Below are positions 31,126 through 38,856 of a stretch of 64,000 bases of DNA, in pieces. The DNA comes from UBA6522 sp965221035 (lineage in GTDB: Bacteria; Pseudomonadota; Gammaproteobacteria; Steroidobacterales; Rariloculaceae), in assembly GCA_965221035.1 (NCBI GenBank), contig OZ244860.1, positions 1,302,001-1,366,000 on the forward strand. Reading direction: 5' to 3'. Numbering within the stretch: position 1 is the first letter of the stretch; each line of letters opens with the position of its first letter. The position numbers and the translations under genes are program-made. Under the pieces are notes generated by a model. It was given only the letters and a program-made list of their open reading frames with translations, ran no database searches and was not told where the DNA came from.

Positions 31126-32099
31126 GGCGCAGGCTCCGGTGTGAGGGCCGGGTCGGCAACTGGTGGAAATACCGTCGGATACGCGGGCGCGACGCCGTGA
31201 TTCGCGGCCCACATGTACCAGTTGTCGACCACCGTGCCCGTAAGGAGGATGCCGATGCCGCCGGTCAGCGGACAGAGCACCGCGAACCACCAGGCCCAAC
31301 GATGGATCGACTCCATGGTCGCGTTGAAACCCATCGTCCATCGCCAGAACAGCGCGGCCCGCTCGGATGCAGTGCCCCGGTCCACGATCTGCTCGACCTC
31401 GCGGTCCCCGCCAAACCGGGTGACGGCAAGAATCGTGGCGCCGTGCATCGCGAAGAGCAGCGCCGATCCGTACAGGAAGGCGATGGACAGCATGTGGAAC
31501 GGGTTGTAGAAGAGATTGCCGTAGCGCAGCGAGAAGGCCGCAGTCCAGTCCAGGTGGGGGAAGATACCGAACGGAACCGCTTCGGCCCAACTACCCATCA
31601 TGACCGGGCGGATCAGGCCCAGCACGAGGTAAAGCCAGATGGCCGCGGCGAACGCCCAGGCCACATGCGTCCCCATCCCGAGCGCCCGCGCCCGCCGATA
31701 GGTACGCACCCACCACAGCAGAATCGACGCGGTCAGGAAGAATCCGGCCATGATCCACCATCCGCCGTCCCTGAGCGGCGGCAGGCTCAAGCCGTACTCC
31801 GGCGGCGGAGGTTCAAGCGCCAGCCACGGAAGCTGGCGCACGAACTGGATGGGATCCCAATTCACCGAAGCCCACATGTTGAGGCCGATGATCTCGATGG
31901 CGATGAATCCGAGCAACAGGGACGTCAGCCCGGTCCAGCCCAGATAGACGGGCCCCACCTGGGCGTCGCCAATCTTGCCAAGCCAATACGAGAAGAACGG
32001 CTTGCCCTGACGAACCCAGGGGCCCGAAGGCAGCGGCACGCCGGTTTCTCCCGGGTTCCTGAGTTGCGTTTGGTTATAGATGCTTTGATATCCAGCCAA
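31122..32099 (-). CDS. pufM: Photosynthetic reaction centre M subunit
   Basis: Core membrane subunit binding bacteriochlorophylls, bacteriopheophytin, quinone A and the non-heme iron, 325 residues with five membrane helices. Recognisable pieces: YWLGKIGDAQVGPVYLG at the N-terminus, WWVRTYRRARALGMGTHVAW, FGIFPHLDWTAAFSLRYGNL, FYNPFHMLSIAFLYGSALLF with the special-pair ligand His, and RWTMGFNATMESIHRWAWW with the Fe ligands. It follows pufL by 21 nt. Confidence 0.97.
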   Translation of the reverse strand: MAGYQSIYNQTQLRNPGETGVPLPSGPWVRQGKPFFSYWLGKIGDAQVGPVYLGWTGLTSLLLGFIAIEIIGLNMWASVNWDPIQFVRQLPWLALEPPPPEYGLSLPPLRDGGWWIMAGFFLTASILLWWVRTYRRARALGMGTHVAWAFAAAIWLYLVLGLIRPVMMGSWAEAVPFGIFPHLDWTAAFSLRYGNLFYNPFHMLSIAFLYGSALLFAMHGATILAVTRFGGDREVEQIVDRGTASERAALFWRWTMGFNATMESIHRWAWWFAVLCPLTGGIGILLTGTVVDNWYMWAANHGVAPAYPTVFPPVADPALTPEPAP

Positions 32100-32120
32100 C
32101 TTCGATTCCCCTGCGTTGTG

Positions 32121-32945
32121 TCAGCGCCAGATGGGCAGGTCCAGCCACCAGCCCCACCACTCGGGCCAGCCCCGGGTCCAGAACGGCCCGCTGATAATGA
32201 TGCAGACTGCGCTCCAGAATCCCGAGCTGAGCGCCAGGAACAGGCCCAGCCGATGGATGCCCAGGGCACCGATGGAGTAACCGATCGAATCCCGAAAGAA
32301 CGTGTTCTCCTCCTCGGCTCCCTTGACCGTCTCACCGGGGGCCGGATTGGCCGCCGAAAGGATGACGCCGCCATGCAGCGCCAGCGCGAAACAGGTCGTG
32401 AAGAAGAACGAAACCGCGATCATGTGCGCCGGGTTGTAGTGAAAGTGAAGGTACTGGTAACCCGTGTTGGACACCCAGTCCAGGTGACTGATGATTCCGT
32501 ACGGGAATCCGTGCCCCCAGGCTCCCATCAGGACGGGGCGGATGACCACCAGGCTGAAGTAGGCGAAGATCGCCACGCCGAACGCGATCGGAACGTGGTA
32601 TCCAATGCCAAGTTTTCTGCAGATTTCAGCCTCGCGCAGAGCCCAGGAAACGAATGCCCCGAGGGCGCAGATGGTGATCCACTGCCAGAGACCGCCCTCC
32701 ATGAGCGGCGCCAGTGCGAGCCCGTAGCTCAGGTCGGGGGGCGCGATATTGATTTGCCAGAGGTTCCATGTGGGCCCCTGGGATGCGCCCCAAACGATCA
32801 GGGCGGTACCCAGCACCGTGAAGAAGATGGTGGTGACACCGAAGAACCCGACATAGAAGGGCCCGACCCAGAAATCAAACAGATCCCCGCCGATCAAGGT
32901 ACCGCCGCGGACGCGGTACTTTCTCTCGAAGCTAAGCATGGACAT
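32121..32945 (-). CDS. pufL: Photosynthetic reaction centre L subunit
   Basis: Partner of PufM, carrying the active electron-transfer branch and the QB site, 274 residues. It starts MSMLSFERKYRVRGGTLIGG, as L subunits do, and contains FGVAIFAYFSLVVIRPVLMG, ISHLDWVSNTGYQYLHFHYN, the special-pair ligand His in NPAHMIAVSFFF, and IGALGIHRLGLFLAL with QB/Fe residues. A second ATG at 32939 is possible. GGAGAGGA precedes the start. An RNA hairpin separates it from pufA. Confidence 0.97.
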   Translation of the reverse strand: MSMLSFERKYRVRGGTLIGGDLFDFWVGPFYVGFFGVTTIFFTVLGTALIVWGASQGPTWNLWQINIAPPDLSYGLALAPLMEGGLWQWITICALGAFVSWALREAEICRKLGIGYHVPIAFGVAIFAYFSLVVIRPVLMGAWGHGFPYGIISHLDWVSNTGYQYLHFHYNPAHMIAVSFFFTTCFALALHGGVILSAANPAPGETVKGAEEENTFFRDSIGYSIGALGIHRLGLFLALSSGFWSAVCIIISGPFWTRGWPEWWGWWLDLPIWR

Positions 32946-32987
32946 GATCGCAATCCTCTCCGATCCAGCAACTCACATGAAGGAGGG

Positions 32988-33004
32988 CGGCGCTGACCGC
33001 GCCG
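32988..33004 (-). terminator. Intercistronic hairpin between pufA and pufL
   Basis: CGGCGC and GCGCCG pair around a 5-nt loop, with possible extension outward through an AGGAGG/CCTT stretch. A hairpin at this place in Rhodobacter protects the pufBA message from 3' decay and sets the LH1:RC ratio; the same role is inferred here. Confidence 0.6.
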
Positions 33005-33028
33005 TTCCTTTCCCGCCCGCGCTTGTCC

Positions 33029-33238
33029 TTACTCCGAACGACTGCGGGCGACGAGCTCTTCATCCGCGAATGTGGTCGTCGCCTGGGGCGTGCCGGCCGC
33101 CATTTGCGCACCCTCCAGCCAGTTGAACCGATCAGTGCTCAACAGGATGAAGTGGATCAGCAGGGCCAGTACGAACAGGAATGTGCCGAGCGCGATGAGT
33201 ATCCGCCTCGGATCGAAAAGTAGCCAAAGTCTCCACAT
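33029..33238 (-). CDS. pufA: LH1 antenna alpha subunit
   Basis: Core antenna polypeptide encircling the reaction centre, 69 residues. It starts MWRLWLLFDPRRILIALG, the LH1 alpha pattern, with the bacteriochlorophyll ligand His29 in LLIHFILLS and the Trp at +11 (NWLEG) that hydrogen-bonds the pigment. A polar C-terminal tail of about 25 residues follows and is probably trimmed, as in other species. It lies 12 nt after pufB and is separated from pufL by a hairpin. Confidence 0.96.
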   Translation of the reverse strand: MWRLWLLFDPRRILIALGTFLFVLALLIHFILLSTDRFNWLEGAQMAAGTPQATTTFADEELVARSRSE

Positions 33239-33250
33239 GACGAGTCCTCC

Positions 33251-33481
33251 CTAAGCGACAAATGATCTGACTTGCGTCACAAGTCCTTGCACGCCATCGA
33301 CGATCGCGGCATACCCGTCGGGCCCGGGCAGCCAGGGCCGCCATTGCCACGCAAGTATGTGAGCGACGATGGCGATCACAACAAAGATGATGAAGCTGGT
33401 CATGAAGATCGTATGGAACTCCTTCGCTTCCTGTTCAGTCAGCCCTGAGATCGAGCCTCCCGTTCTATCCAAGTCAGCCAT
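33251..33481 (-). CDS. pufB: LH1 antenna beta subunit with long C-terminal tail
   Basis: Partner of PufA, 76 residues. SGLTEQEAKEFHTIF is the conserved N-terminal half, and VAHILAWQWRPWLP holds the ligand His and the usual end of the chain. About 24 residues (GPDGYAAIVDGVQGLVTQVR and on) extend beyond the common RPW(L/F) terminus, longer than in Rhodobacter or Allochromatium (around 47-48 residues). GGAGGG precedes the ATG. It is the first puf gene after bchZ; no PufQ was found in between. Confidence 0.93.
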   Translation of the reverse strand: MADLDRTGGSISGLTEQEAKEFHTIFMTSFIIFVVIAIVAHILAWQWRPWLPGPDGYAAIVDGVQGLVTQVRSFVA

Positions 33482-33686
33482 GGAACTACCCTCCGGATTG
33501 GTCCTTTCTACTGATATTGCGGATCAATGTCCGCGCATCGCGAGCACGCCGAGGCATCCTGCCACGACGACTGCATCCGCCCGCCGCAACAGCGGGTGAG
33601 CGAATTCGGTATCGACACGCCCGGACCGATCCGGAACAGTGTCCTGAATGAAGTGCGGGAGGCGCGTGCGGAAATCGGCCCGGGCG
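33482..33686 (-). other. bchZ-pufB intergenic region, no recognisable pufQ
   Basis: Of 205 bases, one 60-codon frame starts with an ATG overlapping the bchZ stop (ATGA at 33687-33690) and ends at 33508, but its composition (many Cys, Ser, Arg) does not look like a real or membrane protein. A second frame encodes RRADAVVVAGCLGVLAMRGH, hydrophobic but without a good start. I see no PufQ. GGAGGG before pufB is the only clear signal. Confidence 0.5.
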
Positions 33687-35144
33687 TCATGCCGCGACCC
33701 CCCGCGTGAATGCCTCGTGGGCCCGATTGACATGATCCACCCCGACCCGTTCGTCGCCGCCCAGGCGCGCTTCCCGTTCCGCGACATCGCGGAGCCGCTT
33801 CGTCGCCGAGATTCGGGTCAGCACCGGCTGCGCCTCCAGCAGTTCGTCCAGGAAGGCCTTCGCGGCGCCGTCCCACGGCAGTTCCCGCGCAAGCCGTGCC
33901 GGCGTCGGGTCCACCTTGTCGAGCTCGGTGCCCAACGGCAGTATGTTGAAGAGCGCGTCGAACAACGCGTTGCAGATTTCCTGGACGAGGTAGGTGGATC
34001 CGGCGTAGCCCATGAAGGGCGTGCCCGTGTGCCGGCGAATCACGGCGCCGGGAAAGGAGGCCGGGATGTAGATCGAACTGGCACCGATCTCCGCCAGGTA
34101 CATCCGCTCGTTGTAGCTTCCGAACATGACCAGGGGCGCATGCTTTCGGATGGAGGCGCGGACCTTCTCGTTGTCCGGTTTCCTGCCGGCATGACGGGCG
34201 TAGGAGAACGCGCACGGAATTCCCATGTCGTTCTCCAGGAAATTCCGTATGCCGCGGACATGGGTTTCGTTGGCGACGATCCCGAAATCGGCGGTGGCGA
34301 AGAAATCCTGGGTGACGGAGCGCCACAGGTCCCAGAGCGGCTTGATGGTCGTGTGACGCTCGCGCTCGATGAAGGGCTCAGGATCCAGGTCGAGGATCTC
34401 GCCCAGTGCCGTCAGGAACCTGGTGGTACTCGTCAGGCCTATGGGGGCCTGCAGGTACGGCGTGTCCAGCGCTTCGCAGAGGGTACGCCCGAACTCGCGG
34501 TACATGCAGATGTTGGCATCCGCCTTGAGCAGCGAGGGCACGTCGGCCAGATGCGCACCCAGCGGGAAGGTGAGGTTGACCTCGGCCCCGATGCCCTCCA
34601 CCAGGCGCCGAATCTCGGCCAGGTCCGACCAGGTGTTGAAGTACCCGTAGACGGGGCCGATGATATTGACCTTCGGCTTCACGTCGGCCTTGCGGGCGCG
34701 CCGCCGGGTCCGCTTGCGCGGTTTGGAGCCGTACTGTGTCCAGAGCCAGTACATGGCGCGATCCGCGCTCTGCCATTGGTCCTCGTCGATCGTCCGCGGC
34801 AGGAACCGCTGGATACCGGTTCCTTCGGGGGTCACGCCGCCACCGATCATCTCCGCGATGGACCCGGTGACGACCACACTGGGCAACTTGGGGTCGAGCG
34901 TTCCATGGGCCCGCTTCATGGCCTCCTCGGTGCCGCTCTGTCCCAACTCCTCTTCCGCCAGTCCCGTGACGACGATGGGCAGTTCGTGGGGCGGCAGGGC
35001 GTCGGTGTAGTGAAGGACCGAGGTGACCGGCAGGTTCTCGCAGCCCACCGGGCCGTCGATGACCACCTGCAGTCCCTTGATGGCAGTGAATACGTACACC
35101 GAGCCCCAGTAGCCGCCGGCCCGGTCATGGTCCAGAACCAGCAT
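33687..35144 (-). CDS. bchZ: Chlorophyllide a oxidoreductase subunit Z
   Basis: With BchX and BchY it reduces the C7-C8 bond of chlorophyllide a (nitrogenase-like complex). 485 residues. N-terminal LDHDRAGGYWGSVYVFTAIKG is typical, and GPVGCENLP contains a Cys expected to ligand the BchYZ cluster. FPLGAHLADVPSLLKADANI and PFMGYAGSTYLVQEICNALFD are conserved blocks. The ATG at 35144 shares one base with the bchY stop (TGATG), giving translational coupling. Confidence 0.95.
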   Translation of the reverse strand: MLVLDHDRAGGYWGSVYVFTAIKGLQVVIDGPVGCENLPVTSVLHYTDALPPHELPIVVTGLAEEELGQSGTEEAMKRAHGTLDPKLPSVVVTGSIAEMIGGGVTPEGTGIQRFLPRTIDEDQWQSADRAMYWLWTQYGSKPRKRTRRRARKADVKPKVNIIGPVYGYFNTWSDLAEIRRLVEGIGAEVNLTFPLGAHLADVPSLLKADANICMYREFGRTLCEALDTPYLQAPIGLTSTTRFLTALGEILDLDPEPFIERERHTTIKPLWDLWRSVTQDFFATADFGIVANETHVRGIRNFLENDMGIPCAFSYARHAGRKPDNEKVRASIRKHAPLVMFGSYNERMYLAEIGASSIYIPASFPGAVIRRHTGTPFMGYAGSTYLVQEICNALFDALFNILPLGTELDKVDPTPARLARELPWDGAAKAFLDELLEAQPVLTRISATKRLRDVAEREARLGGDERVGVDHVNRAHEAFTRGVAA

Positions 35145-36793
35145 CAGCGGATGGCCTCCGACCGTCCCTTGGCGGCCTGCTTGGCAAGTTTCTTCGCGTA
35201 GCGCTCCCGGAAGTCGGGCCGGTCCTTCGGCACGTCCTCCCATACGCCACTGGCATGACCCTCGCCGACGCCGCTGAAGAAGGCCTTCATGGTGTCGAAC
35301 CGGTGCTTCCCTTCCAGGGCGGCGCCGATGATCCTGGCCAGCGAACCCGCGCCCGCCGGACCCATGAGCGGGCGGGCGGAGATGAGATTGGTGAAATACA
35401 GCGCCGGCGTGCCCGCCGCCTTGGCCTTCTGCACCACCGGAGTGGTGCCCACGACCACGTCCGGCCGGTACTCTTCGAACGCGGCCAGGTCCTGTTCCAG
35501 GGAGGCGCGGAACTGAACCTGCACGCCCTTCGCGCTCAACCATTCCTGGTCCGGCTGCGACCATCTCGTCCGGGGGCAGGCCGTGCCGACGTAACGGACG
35601 TCCGCGCCGCTCTCCACCAGCAACCGGGCCACCAGCAGTTCCGAGCCCTCGTAACCCGATATCGTAAGGCGGCAGTTGATCGGCGCGCCCAGCAGCGCCT
35701 CGTCGATGGCGGACAGCAACTGTCTTCTGGCAGCCTGGACCCTGGCCCTTGGAACCTCGCAGGCTTCCGCGACCGCGTCGAGCCACGCGGCGGTGCCATC
35801 GCGGCCGACAGGCGCCGAACCGATGATCGGACGGCCCGCCGCTTCGAATTCCCTGATCGAGGCCGTATAGAACGGATGTATGGCGGCCACGGCCGCGCAG
35901 TCCAGGGCGGCGTACAGTTCGCGCCACTCGCGTGTGGGCACCGCGGGTCCGGCGGCCAGGCCCAGCGGCTCCAGCATCATGCCGATGGCCACCGGGTCCG
36001 CCGGAAACATCTCCCCCAACAGCGTGACGGTGGGCGCCTGGGCGCGCCCGCCCCTCGGCGCCTGTACGGGCCCGTGCTCAGCCTCTCCCCGCGCGTACTT
36101 CAGCATGGCGCCGGCGAGCACGTCCTTTGCCTCGGCGTGCGTGGGCACGCCAAATCCGGGTACATCGATACCGATGATCCGTACGCCGTCGATCTCGTCG
36201 GGCAGCAACTTCAGCGGCACGCCCGAAGCGGTGGGCACGCAGAGGTTGATGATGACCACGGCGTCGTAAAGATCTGGATCAGCGAGCTTGAAGACCGCAT
36301 CCCGGATGTCCTCGAACAGCTTGCCCGTGACCAGCGTCTCGGAATTGAACGGTACGTAGCCGACCGTGCGCCGGGCACCATAGAAGTGCGACGTGAAGCT
36401 CAGCCCGTATACGCAACAGGCGGAACCGGACAGCACGGTGGCGGTCCGGCGCATGCGCAGACCCACCCGCAGGGAACCGAACGCCGGGCACATGCTCTGG
36501 GGCTGGTCGTGGGGCCCGACCGGGTAGTCCCTGGCGAACTGTTCGAGTTGCTCGCCCTTGCCGGCAGACGCCGCTGCCCGGCGAAGTTCCTCCTTGCCGC
36601 CGTGGCAGGAGATGCCTTCGAGGTCGCGCGACCCCTTGCCTTCAACGGGCGGGGGCGGGTTGACCGCCGTGGCTGAACCTGAACGCGCTTGTTCGCCAGA
36701 ACCGGTCTCGCCGGTGCCGGTTGCGCCGACGTCCTCGTAAACGACCTCGCTTCCGGGCCGATGTTCTGGCGGTTCCTGGGATTCGTCAGTCAT
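35144..36793 (-). CDS. bchY: Chlorophyllide a oxidoreductase subunit Y
   Basis: Catalytic-component subunit of chlorophyllide oxidoreductase, 549 residues. The conserved part starts near residue 90 (DQPQSMCPAFGSLRVGLRM, with a cluster-ligand Cys) and includes GSACCVYGLSFTSHFYGARR, with two more Cys, and SGYEGSELLVARLLVESGAD. The first ~60 residues are a low-complexity Gly/Glu/Thr/Pro-rich extension (GATGTGETGSGEQARSG), longer than I expect for the family; a later start at an internal codon is possible, but none has a clear ribosome-binding site. It follows bchX by 18 nt. Confidence 0.94.
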   Translation of the reverse strand: MTDESQEPPEHRPGSEVVYEDVGATGTGETGSGEQARSGSATAVNPPPPVEGKGSRDLEGISCHGGKEELRRAAASAGKGEQLEQFARDYPVGPHDQPQSMCPAFGSLRVGLRMRRTATVLSGSACCVYGLSFTSHFYGARRTVGYVPFNSETLVTGKLFEDIRDAVFKLADPDLYDAVVIINLCVPTASGVPLKLLPDEIDGVRIIGIDVPGFGVPTHAEAKDVLAGAMLKYARGEAEHGPVQAPRGGRAQAPTVTLLGEMFPADPVAIGMMLEPLGLAAGPAVPTREWRELYAALDCAAVAAIHPFYTASIREFEAAGRPIIGSAPVGRDGTAAWLDAVAEACEVPRARVQAARRQLLSAIDEALLGAPINCRLTISGYEGSELLVARLLVESGADVRYVGTACPRTRWSQPDQEWLSAKGVQVQFRASLEQDLAAFEEYRPDVVVGTTPVVQKAKAAGTPALYFTNLISARPLMGPAGAGSLARIIGAALEGKHRFDTMKAFFSGVGEGHASGVWEDVPKDRPDFRERYAKKLAKQAAKGRSEAIR

Positions 36794-36811
36794 TGGATTC
36801 GGGACGCAGGC

Positions 36812-37834
36812 TCAGACCGCATCGTAAATGACCTCCAGCGACGGCTTTTCAACCGCGCTTGTGCCGCACATGTCTTCCAGCGTCGCCGGTTCGAGAACCA
36901 CGTCCCGACCGACCGCGTCGCCGTCGAACAGGCCCAGCAGCTGGTCCTGGGTCAGCGGTGTGGGATGCACCGGAGGCGCTTCGGCAACGTTTTTGGCTAG
37001 CGATTCGAACAACGGGCCCCAGGATCCGCCCGGGATGCCGATGATCTGGTAATTGGCGCTCTTGCGGCGGATATCCTCGTCCATCGGAATGGCGGCGAGA
37101 ACCGGAATGCCGACAGCGTCGGCGAACGCCTGCGCCTCCCCGGTGTGATCGTCCTTGTTGACGACCATGCCGGCGACACCGACATTCCCGCCCAGCTTGC
37201 GGAAGTACTCCACCGCCGAGCAGACATTGTTGGCCACGTAGAGCGACTGCAGGTCGTTGGACGCGACCACGATGACCTTCTGGCACATGTCCCGGGCGAT
37301 GGGCAGGCCGAACCCGCCGCAGACCACGTCGCCGAGAAAGTCCAGCAGCACATAGTCGAAGCCCCAGTCATGAAATCCGAGTTTTTCCATGGTCTCGAAG
37401 CCATGGATGATGCCGCGCCCGCCGCAACCGCGTCCGACCTCGGGCCCACCCAGTTCCATGGCGAAAACGCCGTCCCGCTTGAAGCAGACGTCGCTGATGG
37501 ACACCTCGTCGCCGGCGAGTTTCTTCTTCGACGAGGTCTCGATAATGGCCGGGCAGGCGCGGCCGCCGAACAGCAGCGAGGTGGTGTCGCTCTTCGGATC
37601 GCAGCCGATGAGCAGCGTCTTCTTGCCCTGCTGCGCCATCATGTAGGACAGGTTCGCCAGCGTGAAACTCTTGCCGATTCCGCCCTTGCCGTAGATGGCG
37701 ACGATCTGGGTATCCTTTGTCGGCTCCGACGTGGCTACCGGATCCGGCTCGACCGCGGCCTCCTCACGGAGCCGCTCCCTCATCTGATCAAGCGAGACTG
37801 TCGCCAATGCTGCTTCTTCCGCGGGCATACTCAT
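36812..37834 (-). CDS. bchX: Chlorophyllide a oxidoreductase iron protein subunit X
   Basis: ATP-dependent electron donor to BchYZ, related to nitrogenase NifH. 340 residues with an N-terminal extension of about 45 residues, then P-loop YGKGGIGKS, the GCDPKSDTT switch, and two cluster-ligand Cys in GRGCGGRG and VVCGGFG. The ATG at 37834 is 6 nt after the bchC stop with GGAAG 7 nt upstream; the frame also has a GTG at 37870 inside bchC. Confidence 0.95.
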   Translation of the reverse strand: MSMPAEEAALATVSLDQMRERLREEAAVEPDPVATSEPTKDTQIVAIYGKGGIGKSFTLANLSYMMAQQGKKTLLIGCDPKSDTTSLLFGGRACPAIIETSSKKKLAGDEVSISDVCFKRDGVFAMELGGPEVGRGCGGRGIIHGFETMEKLGFHDWGFDYVLLDFLGDVVCGGFGLPIARDMCQKVIVVASNDLQSLYVANNVCSAVEYFRKLGGNVGVAGMVVNKDDHTGEAQAFADAVGIPVLAAIPMDEDIRRKSANYQIIGIPGGSWGPLFESLAKNVAEAPPVHPTPLTQDQLLGLFDGDAVGRDVVLEPATLEDMCGTSAVEKPSLEVIYDAV

Positions 37835-37839
37835 GGGCG

Positions 37840-38766
37840 CTACTTCCAATTCAGGATCATCTTGAGACACGTGGGATCCTCGAACGCGGTCCGGTAGGCA
37901 GCTTCAGCGGCCAAGGCGTTCGAACGATGGGTAATGAGATCGACAAGTTCGAGCTCGCCCGACGCGGCCAGGGCGGCCACAGTCGCGAGATCGTCCGGCT
38001 GCCATTCCGCGGCGACGACGATGCGCGCCTCCTTCATGAAGGCCGGCGGAAAATCGAACGAGAGCCGTTCGCTGTAAAAGCCCGCCAATACGATTTGGCC
38101 GCCCGGTTGCAGGCGGCGAATCAGCCTGTCAAGGATCGAGGCGTCCCCGCTTGCGTCACAGATTGTCCGGTAGTCTCGGCGCGAATCGTCTTGCGGCAGC
38201 ACGACCCTGTAACCCTTCGCGCCCGCGACCCGCCCGGCATCCCTTTCCCAGACGGTGGGCTGCCCGCCTCGCAGGCAGGCAAGGCGGGCGAGTATTCGGC
38301 CCAGCACACCATGGCCCACGATGAGATCGGGCGGCGAACCGGCGATGGAAATGGCATGCGACGCCGTCGCGGCCAGCGCCAGCAGAACGCCCTCCTCGGC
38401 AAGCCCATCGCTCAGCGGAACGGTGCGGTTTCCGGGTACAACGACGCGGGATGCGGCCCCGCCGAACAGGCCTCGAACGTCCTTGTAGCAGTTGGCGCCG
38501 CCCACAAACACACGCTCCCCCCTGGTTCGACCGGAGTTGCCCCCCGCGATCGCGACCCTGCCCACAGACTCGTAACCCGGAACCAGGGGATAACCCATAC
38601 CCGGGAACGGTGGCATTTGCCCATTCCAGAGCAGCCGCTCCGTGCCGCCGCTGATACCGCTCCACTCCATGTCCACGATGACATCCTCGTCACCGGCGTC
38701 GGCGAGCTCAAGCTTGTTCAAAGCGATGGATTTCGGCTGTTCCAGCACTACGGCCAGCGCGTTCAT
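37840..38766 (-). CDS. bchC: 3-hydroxyethyl bacteriochlorophyllide a dehydrogenase
   Basis: Oxidises the C3 hydroxyethyl group to acetyl, a late bacteriochlorophyll a step; cytosolic, medium-chain dehydrogenase-like, 308 residues. It contains MEWSGISGGTERLLWNGQMP and PGMGYPLVPGYESVG at the N-terminus, typical of BchC, and a nucleotide-binding stretch around IVGHGVLGRILARLACLRGG. First gene of the bchCXYZ-puf transcript, with its own promoter at 38821-38849. A TTG at 38790 in frame is a less likely start. Confidence 0.95.
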   Translation of the reverse strand: MNALAVVLEQPKSIALNKLELADAGDEDVIVDMEWSGISGGTERLLWNGQMPPFPGMGYPLVPGYESVGRVAIAGGNSGRTRGERVFVGGANCYKDVRGLFGGAASRVVVPGNRTVPLSDGLAEEGVLLALAATASHAISIAGSPPDLIVGHGVLGRILARLACLRGGQPTVWERDAGRVAGAKGYRVVLPQDDSRRDYRTICDASGDASILDRLIRRLQPGGQIVLAGFYSERLSFDFPPAFMKEARIVVAAEWQPDDLATVAALAASGELELVDLITHRSNALAAEAAYRTAFEDPTCLKMILNWK

Positions 38767-38817
38767 GGTTAATTTTTCCGCCGTCCCCAAACCGTCACGA
38801 TGCTTGTGACGAATGAG

Positions 38818-38835
38818 TGTAATCTAAGATTTACG
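38818..38835. promoter_or_regulatory. Near-consensus PpsR site over the bchC -10
   Basis: TGT-N12-ACG, one mismatch from TGT-N12-ACA, embedded in the near-palindrome GTAATCTAAGATTTAC. It covers the predicted -10, so binding would block polymerase. Confidence 0.55.
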
Positions 38836-38849
38836 TCCTATACTGTCAA
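38821..38849 (-). promoter_or_regulatory. Predicted bchC promoter
   Basis: On the minus strand TTGACA (38849-38844), 17 nt and TAGATT (38826-38821). It begins 8 bases beyond the crtF stop. A start near 38814 gives a leader of about 48 nt. Confidence 0.6.
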
Positions 38850-38856
38850 GCAATTC

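Noticed and set aside
30115..31590. Longer pufC start that would add ~155 residues
   Set aside because: The extension lies inside pufM and lacks similarity; the ATG at 31125 overlapping the pufM stop precedes a textbook lipoprotein signal.
33508..33690. 60-aa frame overlapping bchZ as a pufQ gene
   Set aside because: No membrane helix or PufQ similarity, unusual Cys/Ser/Arg content, no ribosome-binding site of its own.
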